Below, in pieces: positions 63,816-64,000 of a DNA stretch of 64,000 nt (positions are counted from its first letter, which is position 1; each line of letters opens with the position of its first letter). The notes beneath the pieces were generated by a model. That model ran no database searches, was not told the origin of the DNA, and saw nothing but the letters and a program-made list of their open reading frames with translations. Position numbers and translations under genes: made by a program. This DNA comes from Pseudocercospora fijiensis CIRAD86 (lineage: Eukaryota; Ascomycota; Dothideomycetes; Mycosphaerellales; Mycosphaerellaceae): the NCBI RefSeq assembly GCF_000340215.1, contig NW_006921540.1, positions 1,048,377-1,112,376 of the forward strand, given 5' to 3'.

Positions 63816-64000
63816 GGAGGATACTAGTATAGGCCGTATCTAAGGCATTAGTAATAACTATAATCGGCAAAGTAGGGTCGAAGTGTCGTAAGATAGGAGC
63901 TTTTTAGATACTAGCCTACTTTAGAGTACGAAACGATTCTTCGGCATCTTCTATCTATTGCTATAGCCCTCTAATAACCTTCTTCTTCCCCTTCCCTTTC
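61560..64000 (-). pseudogene. Element III RNase H, integrase and chromodomain, inactivated
   Basis: From the right on the minus strand: an RNase H-like stretch at about 63.45-64.0 kb (YSRSFIGAQIRYSILDKELI, AISECFKV, GISNLSDGLSRYPNYF); an integrase core at 62401-62613 (YNSVLVIIDRFSKIVRYFPV); a later integrase segment at 61993-62253 (TTFAYNSKPYNRLSSKS); and a chromodomain-like block near 61.57-61.70 kb (VEEIVAYKGRGKNKKFRVR, stop, KGYSPK, stop, DD). The YLPLGYLDSTSLVPP segment of the integrase region is made of the dispersed AGGTRCCT motif. Confidence 0.78.

Larger units (their letters stand above)
59029..64000 (-). mobile_element. Ty3/gypsy element III with chromodomain, runs off the right edge
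   Basis: Homology to element I ends abruptly after GCGAA (59024-59028), and a new sequence begins TGTAAGG, as expected of an LTR edge. Minus-strand coding includes RNase H, integrase and a chromodomain. The 5' LTR, gag and RT lie beyond 64000. This element is distinct from the family of I and II. Confidence 0.78.

Noticed and set aside
1..64000. tRNA, rRNA or telomere-repeat arrays
   Set aside because: I looked for cloverleaf-type promoter boxes and TTAGGG runs while reading and saw none; a systematic scan was not possible.

Overview
The window looks like nuclear DNA of a filamentous ascomycete, probably a dothideomycete of the Mycosphaerellales type. That placement is inferred from protein families, 50-60 bp introns and heavy repeat-induced point mutation (RIP). 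A gene island of about 15 kb (3.24-18.15 kb) has normal codon use and ordinary CpA/TpG. It is flanked by repeat DNA rich in TpA and poor in CpA/TpG, in which Trp and Gln codons have become TAG/TAA.

Gene island, left to right: a large mitochondrial-type PPR protein (+); a DUF7053-like protein with a C-terminal C2H2-like zinc finger (+); a three-exon membrane GT2 glycosyltransferase (+); an Rpr2/Rpp21/SNM1 RNase P/MRP subunit (-); the lariat-debranching enzyme DBR1 (+), divergent from it with only 194 bp between start codons; and a Syn8-type Qc-SNARE (-). A 1.77 kb convergent gap before the SNARE gene holds only weak ORFs.

Right of the island is a nested stack of dead transposons. A Mutator-like element (18156-21594, perfect 9-bp target duplication) sits about 50 bp upstream of the SNARE start codon. 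Next is a pogo/Fot1-like Tc1-mariner element (21624-31907, TA duplication), split by a 7.0 kb chromodomain Ty3/gypsy retrotransposon (23140-30139, 309-bp LTRs, TGCTC duplication). A small MITE (32045-32190) follows. A relic RecQ-like helicase gene (about 32.6-40.1 kb) is split by a LINE (33006-37886, 15-bp duplication). The 40.1-47.6 kb stretch is RIP-degraded DNA that I could not identify; it contains an 18-bp coding-type minisatellite. From 47.6 kb to the end there are three Ty3/gypsy elements: element I (+, from 47645), interrupted by element II (-, 50623-57739, 197-bp LTRs, CCTAT duplication) and by element III (-, from 59029, running off the window). The far left (1 to about 3.24 kb) is another Mutator-type transposase relic.

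Boundaries given to the base (target duplications, LTRs, introns) were read directly from matching sequence. Domain coordinates inside RIP-degraded elements are approximate. The six island genes look intact; every transposon ORF examined is broken.
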